From NCBI GenBank assembly GCA_034432855.1, contig DAOUBA010000171.1:1-12413 (forward strand): a stretch of 12,413 nt of DNA, written 5' to 3'. A program made the translations under genes and the position numbers. The notes beneath the pieces were generated by a model. The model was given only the letters and a program-made list of their open reading frames with translations, was not told the DNA's origin and ran no database searches. The first letter of the stretch is position 1. The number at the start of each line of letters is the position of its first letter. Positions 1 to 6,308 of this stretch are shown here, in pieces. Source of the DNA: DAOUBA01 sp034432855. GTDB taxonomy: Bacteria > Chloroflexota > Anaerolineae > B4-G1.

Positions 1-7
1 TGTGCGT

Positions 8-262
8 ATGCCGGTGATAGCACGTTTCTATGGCATCATCATCAAAATGTACTTCAGCCAGAGCGAACACGGCATTCCGCACTTTCATGCCATCTATGGC
101 GAGTACAACGCGGTCTTTGACATCCGAACACTTGAGATGATCGAGGGCGATTTGCCTGTACGTGCCCAAAGGCTGGTCAAGGAGTGGGCTACACAATATC
201 AGCAAGAGCTGTTACAGATGTGGGATAGTAATGAGTTCAAACGCTTGCCAGGACTGGAGTAG
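8..262 (+). CDS. DUF4160 domain protein (first gene of a DUF4160-DUF2442 pair)
   Basis: A small protein of 84 residues when started at the ATG at 8. A GTG two codons upstream is also open, and the ribosome binding site lies off the window edge, so the start is not certain. The sequence matches the DUF4160 pattern: an N-terminal PVIARFYGI strand, a His-rich HGIPHFHAIYGEY motif around residues 22-34, then a Glu/Leu-Pro-rich segment and a helix ending in EW...ELL.W. This family is usually found next to DUF2442, as here, with only 4 nt between the genes, so the two are surely co-transcribed. Such pairs are often suggested to be toxin-antitoxin-like, but the biochemical role is not established and I do not assign one. 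The compact size, the pairing and the palindrome downstream fit a mobile accessory module sitting beside a ribosomal protein gene. Confidence 0.85.
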   Translation: MPVIARFYGIIIKMYFSQSEHGIPHFHAIYGEYNAVFDIRTLEMIEGDLPVRAQRLVKEWATQYQQELLQMWDSNEFKRLPGLE

Positions 263-266
263 GGAA

Positions 267-569
267 ATGGATGTGCCCCGGGTAAAGTCGGTTGTGCCTT
301 TGAAAGACAGGTGCTTACTGGTGACGTTTATCAACGGAGTGCAAAAGATCTATGATTGCCAGAAGATTTTGGAACGTGATCGTTTTCAGTTGTTGAGGCA
401 CGAGGCGTTTTTTAAGGCGGTCAGAGTTGATCCGGGGGGGTATGGCATATCGTGGGATGATGAAGTGGATTTGAGCGAATACGAGTTATGGAACAATGGT
501 GTTGAGGTAGGGGCAAGTGCGTTTTGTGGCGCGGAGAAGGTTGTTATGAAACAAGTGGAGCGCGGCTGA
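267..569 (+). CDS. DUF2442 domain protein (second gene of the pair)
   Basis: A 100-residue protein. The frame is open further upstream, but the ATG at 267 is chosen because it follows the stop of the DUF4160 gene by 4 nt, has GGAG at 256-259 at 7-nt spacing, and gives the family's usual start, MDVPRVKSVVPLKDRCLLV. The body shows the DUF2442 pattern: a strand-rich half with FINGVQKIYDC, then a helix, and the GYGISWDDEVDLSEYELW segment near residues 67-84 that is the most recognisable family signature. About 15 residues follow this core. DUF2442 proteins are small and presumed to bind a partner, here the DUF4160 product encoded immediately upstream. The molecular function is unknown; an antitoxin-like or DNA-binding role has been proposed for such pairs, but nothing in this sequence proves it. 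Confidence 0.85.
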   Translation: MDVPRVKSVVPLKDRCLLVTFINGVQKIYDCQKILERDRFQLLRHEAFFKAVRVDPGGYGISWDDEVDLSEYELWNNGVEVGASAFCGAEKVVMKQVERG

Positions 570-637
570 CCTGTGCATGCCAGCCGACCCGCTCCGCTCG
601 CGCTTCGCGGGCGATTGATGTAAGTCGTTAGGAGGAA
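564..637 (+). repeat. GC-rich palindromic element, weakly attC-like
   Basis: The gap between the DUF2442 gene and rpsI holds a strong hairpin: GCTCGCG and CGCGGGC pair over 7 positions (one G-T) across a CTT loop, inside a longer region of imperfect pairing. The 3' edge reads CGTTAGGA at about 626-633, close to the GTTRRRY core of integron attC sites. The 5' edge, GGCTGAC at 564-570, matches the complementary RYYYAAC core at 5 of 7 positions. This combination behind a small two-gene module suggests a decayed cassette recombination site, but both cores are imperfect, and a REP-type palindrome is an equal alternative. The 3' edge runs straight into the rpsI ribosome binding site. Confidence 0.35.
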
Positions 638-642
638 TGGGA

Positions 643-1032
643 ATGGAGTATTACGAGGGAGTCGGACGGTGCAAGACGGCGACGGCGCGGGTGCGCCTGA
701 TGCCCGGAGGTTCAGGCACAGTCGTCGTCAATGACCGGCCGCTCGAGGCGTATTTCACGCGCGAAGCGGACGTGCATCGGCTCATGGAGCCGCTCGAGGC
801 GACGGCAATGGCAAACCGCTTCGACATCAGCGTCAAGGTGCTGGGCGGCGGTATACACGGCCAGGCCGGGGCAGTGCGCCTGGGCATCGCACGTGCGCTG
901 CTCAAGGCCGACGCTAACCTGCGGCCTATCCTGAGCAAGGGCGGCTTTCTCACCCGCGACGCGCGCGTCAAGGAGCGCAAAAAACCCGGGCTCAAGCGTG
1001 CTCGCAAGGCGCCCCAATACACCAAACGCTAG
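643..1032 (+). CDS. rpsI: 30S ribosomal protein S9 (uS9)
   Basis: Ribosomal protein S9, a component of the small-subunit head whose C-terminal tail reaches the P-site tRNA. The 129-residue length matches the family (E. coli 130). Diagnostic features are the N-terminal YYEGVGRCKTATARVRL, the central AMANRFDISVKVLGGGIHGQAGAVRLGIARALL, and the basic C terminus KRARKAPQYTKR ending in the conserved Lys-Arg. Two in-frame ATGs lie close together; 643 is preferred over 637 because GGAGG at 631-635 is 7 nt from it and only 1 nt from the earlier one. Residue 10 is Cys where most S9 proteins have Arg (GRRK). In most bacteria rpsI directly follows rplM, but here the gene upstream is the DUF2442 gene. An intrinsic terminator follows, so rpsI ends its transcript. 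Confidence 0.97.
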   Translation: MEYYEGVGRCKTATARVRLMPGGSGTVVVNDRPLEAYFTREADVHRLMEPLEATAMANRFDISVKVLGGGIHGQAGAVRLGIARALLKADANLRPILSKGGFLTRDARVKERKKPGLKRARKAPQYTKR

Positions 1033-1054
1033 AGACTGGCGAGCGAACTATGTG

Positions 1055-1086
1055 GGGGCAGGGCAGAGGGTTGCCTTGCCCCTTTT
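1055..1086 (+). terminator. Intrinsic terminator after rpsI
   Basis: A 12-bp stem (GGGGCAGGGCAG at 1055-1066 against TTGCCTTGCCCC at 1071-1082, with two G-T pairs) closes a 4-nt AGGG loop and is followed directly by TTTT and a T-rich stretch. It starts 23 nt after the rpsI stop codon. This is a textbook rho-independent terminator and separates the rpsI transcript from the mazG-type gene. Confidence 0.88.
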
Positions 1087-1115
1087 GCGTTTCTGAGTGC
1101 ATCACGTGGAGCAGA

Positions 1116-1142
1116 TTGACAATTTGTACTATGCCCTATCGT
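1116..1142 (+). promoter_or_regulatory. Possible promoter of the mazG-type gene
   Basis: A perfect TTGACA box lies at 1116-1121, in the 78-bp gap between the rpsI terminator and the mazG-type start. The best -10 partner is TATCGT at 1137-1142 (4 of 6 matches) at a short 15-bp spacing, so the call rests mainly on the -35 box and on the need for a promoter downstream of a terminator. Confidence 0.35.
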
Positions 1143-1164
1143 GGGCATCCTCAGGAGTCTCTGC

Positions 1165-2607
1165 ATGGGCACGATCACCATCGTTGGCCTGGGGCCGGGC
1201 GACCCGCGTCACCTGACACGGGAAGCCTGGCAGGTGTTAGAGAAGGCCGGTGAAGTCTGGTTGCGCACGCAACGCCATCCGACCGTCGCCGGGCTGCCGC
1301 CGCATCTGACGTTGCATTCCTTCGATCACCTTTACGAGATGGCGGAAGACTTTGCGCAAGTCTATGACGCCATCTCTGGCGAAGTGTTGCGGCTGGGACG
1401 GCGCCCGCAGGGAGTGGTATATGCTGTGCCCGGCCATCCTCTGGTGGGGGAGGCTACGGTCCAGCGCATCCTCACTCTGGCAGAAGAGGCGGGCCTGCCT
1501 GTGCGCCTTGTGGAAGGTCTGAGTTTCATCGAGCCGGTGCTCACCGCGCTACGCATGGATGCGCTGGCAGGTTTGCAGGTCGCAGATGCGCTGGAACTGG
1601 CAGCCTGCCACCACCCACCGCTTAACCCCGATATGCCGGCCCTGGTCGGGCAACTCTACAGTCGGGCGCTCGCCGCCGACGTGAAACTCACGCTGCTGAA
1701 CCAATACCCCCCCGAGCACGAGGTGACGCTGGTACATACCGCCGGTACCACGGAGCAACGCCTGGTGCATCTGCCGCTTTGCGAACTGGATCGCCAGGAT
1801 GACGTCGCGCATTTGAGCACGCTGTACGTGCCGCCGCTCGCAGGCGTTACCAGTTTCGAGGGCTTCCAGGAGACCGTAGCACACCTGCGGGCGCCGGACG
1901 GCTGCCCCTGGGATCGCGAACAGACTCACGAAAGCCTGCGGGGCAACCTGCTGGAGGAAGCGTACGAGGTCGTGGCAGCGATTGACGCGGGTGACGTGCA
2001 GGCGTTGTGCGAGGAACTGGGCGACTTGTTGTTGCAGATCGTGCTCCACACCCAGATCGCCACGGAGGAAGAAGAGTTCAGGATGGCGGCGGTCATCGCC
2101 GGCATTGACGCCAAACTCAAGCATCGCCACCCGCACGTGTGGGGCGAGCAGCAGGTGAGCGGCGCCGATGAGGTATTACAGCGCTGGGAGAGCCTGAAAC
2201 GGAGAGAGAAGGGGGAGGAGCACTCGATCCTGGATGGTGTACCGGCGGCGTTGCCTGCCCTGCAGCAGGCCGATCTCTACAGCCGGCGTGCGGCGCGCGT
2301 GGGCTTCGACTGGCCTGCTATCGCTGGCGTGGCCGACAAGGTGCGCGAAGAGATCGCCGAACTGGAAGCCGCCAGCACGCCGGAGGAAAAGGAAGCCGAG
2401 TTGGGCGACCTGCTATTCGCCGTAGTCAACTGGGCGCGCTGGCTGGGGGTGGATGCGGAGACGGCGCTACGGCAGGCAAACGCCCGCTTTGCACGGCGCT
2501 TCCGCGATGTGGAATGCCTTGTCCAGGAGCGCGGACTGGATATCGCAGCGTTGACAATAGATGAGTTGGAGGCGTTGTGGCAGAAAGCTAAACTGGATGA
2601 GGTATAA
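1165..2607 (+). CDS. mazG: Nucleoside triphosphate pyrophosphohydrolase with N-terminal tetrapyrrole methylase domain (MazG/YabN type)
   Basis: A 480-residue fusion of the Bacillus YabN type. The N-terminal ~220 residues form a tetrapyrrole (corrin/porphyrin) methylase-like domain opening with ITIVGLGPGDPRHLT, whose GLGPGD is the family glycine-rich motif. The C-terminal ~260 residues hold two MazG units. The first starts at PDGCPWDREQTHESL and carries the metal-binding set E264, E265, E268, E284, D287. The second carries E395, E396, E399, E412, D415. Both sets appear intact. MazG enzymes hydrolyse (d)NTPs to NMP plus pyrophosphate and act in nucleotide-pool cleaning; the role of the methylase-like half in such fusions is unsettled. 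The ATG at 1165 is chosen because AGGAG at 1153-1157 sits 7 nt upstream and the protein then starts at the glycine-rich motif; a GTG at 1141 is open but lacks a binding site. The gene ends with tandem stops, TAA TAG. Confidence 0.95.
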   Translation: MGTITIVGLGPGDPRHLTREAWQVLEKAGEVWLRTQRHPTVAGLPPHLTLHSFDHLYEMAEDFAQVYDAISGEVLRLGRRPQGVVYAVPGHPLVGEATVQRILTLAEEAGLPVRLVEGLSFIEPVLTALRMDALAGLQVADALELAACHHPPLNPDMPALVGQLYSRALAADVKLTLLNQYPPEHEVTLVHTAGTTEQRLVHLPLCELDRQDDVAHLSTLYVPPLAGVTSFEGFQETVAHLRAPDGCPWDREQTHESLRGNLLEEAYEVVAAIDAGDVQALCEELGDLLLQIVLHTQIATEEEEFRMAAVIAGIDAKLKHRHPHVWGEQQVSGADEVLQRWESLKRREKGEEHSILDGVPAALPALQQADLYSRRAARVGFDWPAIAGVADKVREEIAELEAASTPEEKEAELGDLLFAVVNWARWLGVDAETALRQANARFARRFRDVECLVQERGLDIAALTIDELEALWQKAKLDEV

Positions 2608-2608
2608 T
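2603..2608 (+). promoter_or_regulatory. Possible -10 box for the histidine kinase gene
   Basis: A perfect TATAAT overlaps the stop codon of the mazG-type gene, 80 nt ahead of the kinase start. No good -35 box is seen at 16-18 bp, so it may be chance; the kinase could also be read through from the upstream gene. Confidence 0.25.
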
Positions 2609-2688
2609 AGTACCTTGTTCGCGGCAAAAGAATCTGTTTGGGTCCGGCTCGTCCGGGTTAGGCTCTGAAATGGCCGGAAGGGATGCCT

Positions 2689-4908
2689 ATGAGTACCAGA
2701 TCGTTCTTCCCAAAAGGATACGATGCCGATGCTATCCAGGTCTTTGAGGAACTGACGCAGGACTCTTTGCGCGTTCTTCTACCGGTTACCGTCGCGATCA
2801 CCTGGGTCTGGGCGGCGTGCGTCATGCTGTTCACCGGGGGAGGGCACTTTCTGGACGCCCTCGCGCCGTTTGTCGTGATCGTGACGATCGCTGGTCTCAG
2901 CCATTCGCTGTCCAGAAAGCGCCTGAGCCTGGGAGTCCGGGTATACCTCGCGGGCCTTGCCATCGTCGTGACCTATATTGCTGTGGTCTTTGAGAGCCAG
3001 GCTGCGTTCTATCTCTACATCCTGGTCGTGTTGGTCACTGCCACGCTGACAGATTCTCGGTTCACGTTTGCTGCGGCTCTTGGGTGCATGGGGCTCGTGC
3101 TCGTCGTCAACAGAGTGAGTCAAATGCGGTTGCCGCTTTCAAACCTGGGGCCTCCGCTCGCTCTCATTGCGTTGACCGCGCTTGTGGCGTGGCTTGGTTC
3201 TCGGCGGTTGTTTATCGCGCTGGATTGGGCATTGAACATGACCCGCGAGGCACAAAAGAGCGCCGAAGAGGCGCGAAGACATCGCGGCGAGGTGCAGCGG
3301 GTGTTGAAAAGCCTCGACGAAGCCTACGTCCGCCTGGAACGCACCAATGAGGCGCTGGCGCTTGCTCAGGAGGCTGCGGCCCAGGCGTATCGCTTCAAGG
3401 CCGAGTTCGTCGCTAACGTCAGTCACGAGTTACGCACACCGTTGAATTTGATCGTGGGGTTCAGCGAGATGATGGCGACCGCCCCGGAGAGTTACGGCAA
3501 TGCGACGCTGCCCAGCGAATACCGTGGAGACGTGATGGCGATCTACCGCAACGCACATCACCTTTCCGAACTGATTGACGACGTATTGGACCTCTCCCGG
3601 ATCGAAGCGGGGCGCATGCCTGTGGTCAGGGAGGAAGTGGATCTGAGGGAGGTGGTGCATGAGGCCGCCGATATGGTACGCGGCCTGGCAGAAGCGCGAG
3701 GATTACGGCTAGAGGTGGACGTGCCGGACGAACTGCCACGGCTGCATCTCGACCGCACCCGTATTCGCCAGGTGCTCTTGAACCTGCTTACCAATGCCAC
3801 GCGCTTCACCGACAAGGGCTGGATCCGCGTGCGTATCCGCGTCAAGGGACAGGAAGTCAGTGTGACCGTAGAAGATAGTGGGCGCGGCATCTCTTCCGAT
3901 TGCCTTGCCCGAGCCTTCGAAGCGTTCAGCCAACTCGATGATGGTCAAATCCGTGAAGGGAGTGGATTGGGCCTCGCCGTGAGCAAGAGGTTCGTCGAAT
4001 TGCTTGGGGGGAGGATGTGGATTGAGAGCGAGGTTGGACGCGGGACGACGGTGGGCTTTGCCTTCCCACTCCCGGAGGATGGGAAAGAGGTACGGCTATC
4101 TCGACTCACCGGCGATTCCCTCCCCAGGGATCAGGGGGAGCAGCCTCAGGTGTTGGTGTTGCACGATGATTCTCATGCCGTCGCGTTGCTCCGCCGGTAC
4201 ATCGAGGGTTACCAATTCGTGGCAGCCGAGACGACTTTCGAGGCCCAGGAGATCGTTCAGAGGACTCTGCCGGCTGCCGTGATCGTGGATACGGTCTGGG
4301 CCAGCCAGCGGGGTGTAACACCCGAAGGGCTGAATCTGCCGCCGACCACCCCGCTGCTAACCTGCCCATTGCCCAGCATGCGGCGACTGGGTGTCCTGTT
4401 GGGCGCTGCGGATTATCTGCCCAAGCCCGTGACGCAGGAAGACCTGCAACAGGCGCTCGCGCGATTGCCCCAGCCGCCCAAGACGGCCCTTGTCGTGGAC
4501 GATAACCCGCACGTCGTCCGGCTCTTCTCGCGCATACTGCGGGCGAGCGATCCCTCGCTGCGCGTCTTGGAGGCTTTTGACGGCAGGGCGGGCCTGGAGA
4601 TCGCGCGGTCGGAGCGGCCGGACGTCGTGTTGCTGGACCTGGTGATGCCGGATATGGACGGCTACGCCTTTCTGGCCGAGATAGCGAACGATCCAGCGCT
4701 GGCCCAGGTTCAGGTGATCATCGTCTCCGTGCACAGCATCGAACAGGAATCGGCACCACTCAAGGGAGAAGTGCGGGTGGCCCGCCAGGCGGATTTCTCC
4801 TTCACCGAGATCGCGCAACTCTTGCAGGCTACCCTCTCGGCTGTTACCCGGCAGCCCGTAATGGGCCCAGGTAACGTTGTAGCGTCGTCAGCAGCGCAAC
4901 CTGGCTGA
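2689..4908 (+). CDS. Membrane hybrid histidine kinase with two C-terminal receiver domains
   Basis: A 739-residue sensor kinase. The N-terminal ~175 residues show about six hydrophobic segments (roughly 28-49, 54-72, 80-100, 105-120, 127-143, 152-172) and no sizeable external domain, so sensing is probably within the membrane. A charged coiled coil follows (about 178-235). The HisKA H-box is FVANVSHELRTPL with phospho-acceptor His246. The ATPase domain has the N-box NLLTNA (N369), the G1 box DSGRG (D396) and the G2 box GSGLGL (from G424). Receiver 1 (about 487-590) has D493/D494, phospho-site D534 and K579 but lacks the usual MP..DG after the aspartate. Receiver 2 (about 598-720) has D604/D605 and D650 in LLDLVMPDMDG, but no Lys-Pro near the end. 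Start: GGAAGG at 2676-2681 is 7 nt from the ATG at 2689 and only 1 nt from an in-frame ATG at 2683. The last 65 bp overlap the 3' end of the convergent regulator gene. The signal sensed is unknown. Confidence 0.93.
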   Translation: MSTRSFFPKGYDADAIQVFEELTQDSLRVLLPVTVAITWVWAACVMLFTGGGHFLDALAPFVVIVTIAGLSHSLSRKRLSLGVRVYLAGLAIVVTYIAVVFESQAAFYLYILVVLVTATLTDSRFTFAAALGCMGLVLVVNRVSQMRLPLSNLGPPLALIALTALVAWLGSRRLFIALDWALNMTREAQKSAEEARRHRGEVQRVLKSLDEAYVRLERTNEALALAQEAAAQAYRFKAEFVANVSHELRTPLNLIVGFSEMMATAPESYGNATLPSEYRGDVMAIYRNAHHLSELIDDVLDLSRIEAGRMPVVREEVDLREVVHEAADMVRGLAEARGLRLEVDVPDELPRLHLDRTRIRQVLLNLLTNATRFTDKGWIRVRIRVKGQEVSVTVEDSGRGISSDCLARAFEAFSQLDDGQIREGSGLGLAVSKRFVELLGGRMWIESEVGRGTTVGFAFPLPEDGKEVRLSRLTGDSLPRDQGEQPQVLVLHDDSHAVALLRRYIEGYQFVAAETTFEAQEIVQRTLPAAVIVDTVWASQRGVTPEGLNLPPTTPLLTCPLPSMRRLGVLLGAADYLPKPVTQEDLQQALARLPQPPKTALVVDDNPHVVRLFSRILRASDPSLRVLEAFDGRAGLEIARSERPDVVLLDLVMPDMDGYAFLAEIANDPALAQVQVIIVSVHSIEQESAPLKGEVRVARQADFSFTEIAQLLQATLSAVTRQPVMGPGNVVASSAAQPG

Positions 4909-6139
4909 TAGGCTTGGTGACGTAGGCGCTGGCCCCCATCGAGAGGGCCAACTGGGGCTCGTTCAGCACCGAGCAGACGACGACGGGGATGTGCCTGGTA
5001 TCTGGAGAATCCTTGAGCCTTTGCAGGATCTCCCATCCGTCTTGCTGGGGCATCATGACGTCCAGCGTGATCACCTGGGGCTGCAATTCCGCTGCCAGGC
5101 GCAAGGCGTGTTCGCCGTCCGTCGCACCAACGACGGAGACCTTGTGTCCGCCGAGGTAGCGCTGGAATAGCGCAACGATGTCCGCGTTGTCGTCTATGAC
5201 GAGCACGATCTGCCGGCCTGGAACGGGCAGCGAAATCTTGGCTTCCCACGGCCCATCCTGATCGTGGACCTCGAGGTACCCCCCTTGTGCCTCGATCAAG
5301 GCCCGGGCCACCGCCAGACCGATCTTGTCTGGATCCTGAGCGGCGGCCCCAGCGCCCGCCGGTTGCCGGGACATGCCGGACGGCTCCTCACGCACGTTGA
5401 CCGTGAGATTGACGGGCCCTCGTAGTACGGTGATGGTTAGATTGCCCCCGCTGCGATACAGCGCGTGGCTCAAGAGGTTCAGAAATGCCTGGCGCAACAT
5501 GACACGGTCGGCAATGACGGTCGGCCAGGCGTCCGGTGGAGGCATCTGAATTTGCGTGCCGGTCTGGCGGATGATGGGCGCCAGCAAAGCACGAACGCCT
5601 TCCAGGACCTCTCCCGGGTTCATCGGTTCGCTGATGCCGCCAGCCTGCCGGAGGCGATTGACCTCCGCCTGTACCGCTTCCAGACGGTCAGCGACGACGG
5701 GGGCTGTCTCGGGTGCAGGGTGGCCGGTTCCTTTCTCCCTCTGTATTCTGTCCCACAGCAGGCTGGCCACCGCCTTTATGCCCTTCTCGTGTTCCCGATA
5801 CGTCTGCCGCAGGCTGAGCGCCAACTTGTCCGCGATCTCTTCTATGGAGAGGCCGTCTACGTAGCGGTACGTCAGGATAGCGTAGGCGCGTGCGGCTTTG
5901 GCCCGCTCGGGTTCGCGCATCTCCGGCTTGAGCATCTCGAGACATTCCAGCAGAATGCGTCGCACACCCTGCGCCCGCGTCACATAGTCCGGGCTGATGT
6001 CCAGATTCAGCATGGAAACCAGCGGATGGTTCTGCAGAGAGGCCGGATCGTAGAGGTGAGACAGTGCTCCATGCACCAGACGCACGAACTGGGAATCCGG
6101 GGTGCTCGTTTCTGGGCTTGTCAATGACCCTTCGCGCAT
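4844..6139 (-). CDS. Atypical response regulator: sigma-like HTH, degenerate HATPase-like domain, C-terminal receiver
   Basis: A 431-residue protein from the ATG at 6139; a TTG at 6178 would add 13 residues, and neither start has a clear binding site. Domain order (ATG numbering): an N-terminal helical region; a sigma-region-4-like helix-turn-helix at about 94-132 (GLSIEEIADKLALSLRQTYR); a coiled stretch; a region resembling a histidine-kinase ATPase domain at about 175-305; and a receiver at about 310-430 with D316/D317, phospho-site D360 in TLDVMMPQQDGW, and K409 in TKP. The receiver looks fully functional. The ATPase-like part looks inactive: the N-box reads NLLSHA, no DxGxG box is visible, only a G2-like IGLAVARALIEAQGGYLEV remains, and there is no HisKA histidine. 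The gene lies convergent to the hybrid kinase and divergent to the sugar operon, so it is a likely partner of the first and a candidate regulator of the second. The target is inferred from position only. Confidence 0.88.
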   Translation of the reverse strand: MREGSLTSPETSTPDSQFVRLVHGALSHLYDPASLQNHPLVSMLNLDISPDYVTRAQGVRRILLECLEMLKPEMREPERAKAARAYAILTYRYVDGLSIEEIADKLALSLRQTYREHEKGIKAVASLLWDRIQREKGTGHPAPETAPVVADRLEAVQAEVNRLRQAGGISEPMNPGEVLEGVRALLAPIIRQTGTQIQMPPPDAWPTVIADRVMLRQAFLNLLSHALYRSGGNLTITVLRGPVNLTVNVREEPSGMSRQPAGAGAAAQDPDKIGLAVARALIEAQGGYLEVHDQDGPWEAKISLPVPGRQIVLVIDDNADIVALFQRYLGGHKVSVVGATDGEHALRLAAELQPQVITLDVMMPQQDGWEILQRLKDSPDTRHIPVVVCSVLNEPQLALSMGASAYVTKPISQVALLTTLQRYLGPLRAAG

Positions 6140-6180
6140 TGGTCTCGAGTGGGAAAACTTGGCAGAGATATGGCACAAAA

Positions 6181-6230
6181 GGACTAGCGTCAGCGTCGTG
6201 AATGTGTTACACTATAAAACGCGCTAGTCC
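6181..6230. promoter_or_regulatory. Perfect 9-bp inverted repeat flanking the regulator's likely promoter
   Basis: GGACTAGCG at 6181-6189 and CGCTAGTCC at 6222-6230 are perfect reverse complements with a 32-bp spacer. Their centres are 41 bp apart, close to four helical turns. Each arm carries a CTAG core and is nearly palindromic itself. On the minus strand a good -10 box, TATAGT (complement of 6211-6216), lies between the arms, with only a weak -35. The arms therefore look like paired operator sites around the promoter of the HTH-receiver regulator gene, consistent with autoregulation. A +-strand TATAAA at 6213-6218 overlaps the same place. Confidence 0.5.
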
Positions 6231-6253
6231 TATGAACTGTGGCGTCTGTGTCA

Positions 6254-6308
6254 GCGCACGTAGTGACGAGTGCGCCATACTTCGATTATAATGACATCTG
6301 GCCAGATG
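6254..6308 (+). promoter_or_regulatory. Candidate promoter with operator dyads for the sugar operon
   Basis: A perfect TATAAT at 6287-6292 has GTGACG (4 of 6 matches to TTGACA) at 6263-6268, 18 bp upstream. The -35 box lies between the arms of a 6-bp dyad (GCGCAC 6254-6259, GTGCGC 6270-6275). A 14-bp perfect palindrome, CATCTGGCCAGATG, occupies 6295-6308, exactly where transcription should start. This is the arrangement of a repressor operator. If used, the transcript has a ~255-nt leader before the binding-protein gene. Confidence 0.5.

Noticed and set aside
4160..4910. The kinase receivers as a separate response-regulator gene
   Set aside because: The frame is continuous from the membrane domain through both receivers, with no internal start preceded by a binding site.
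5465..6127. A 220-codon plus-strand frame opposite the HTH-receiver regulator
   Set aside because: Shadow of the minus-strand regulator, whose receiver and HTH motifs are unambiguous.
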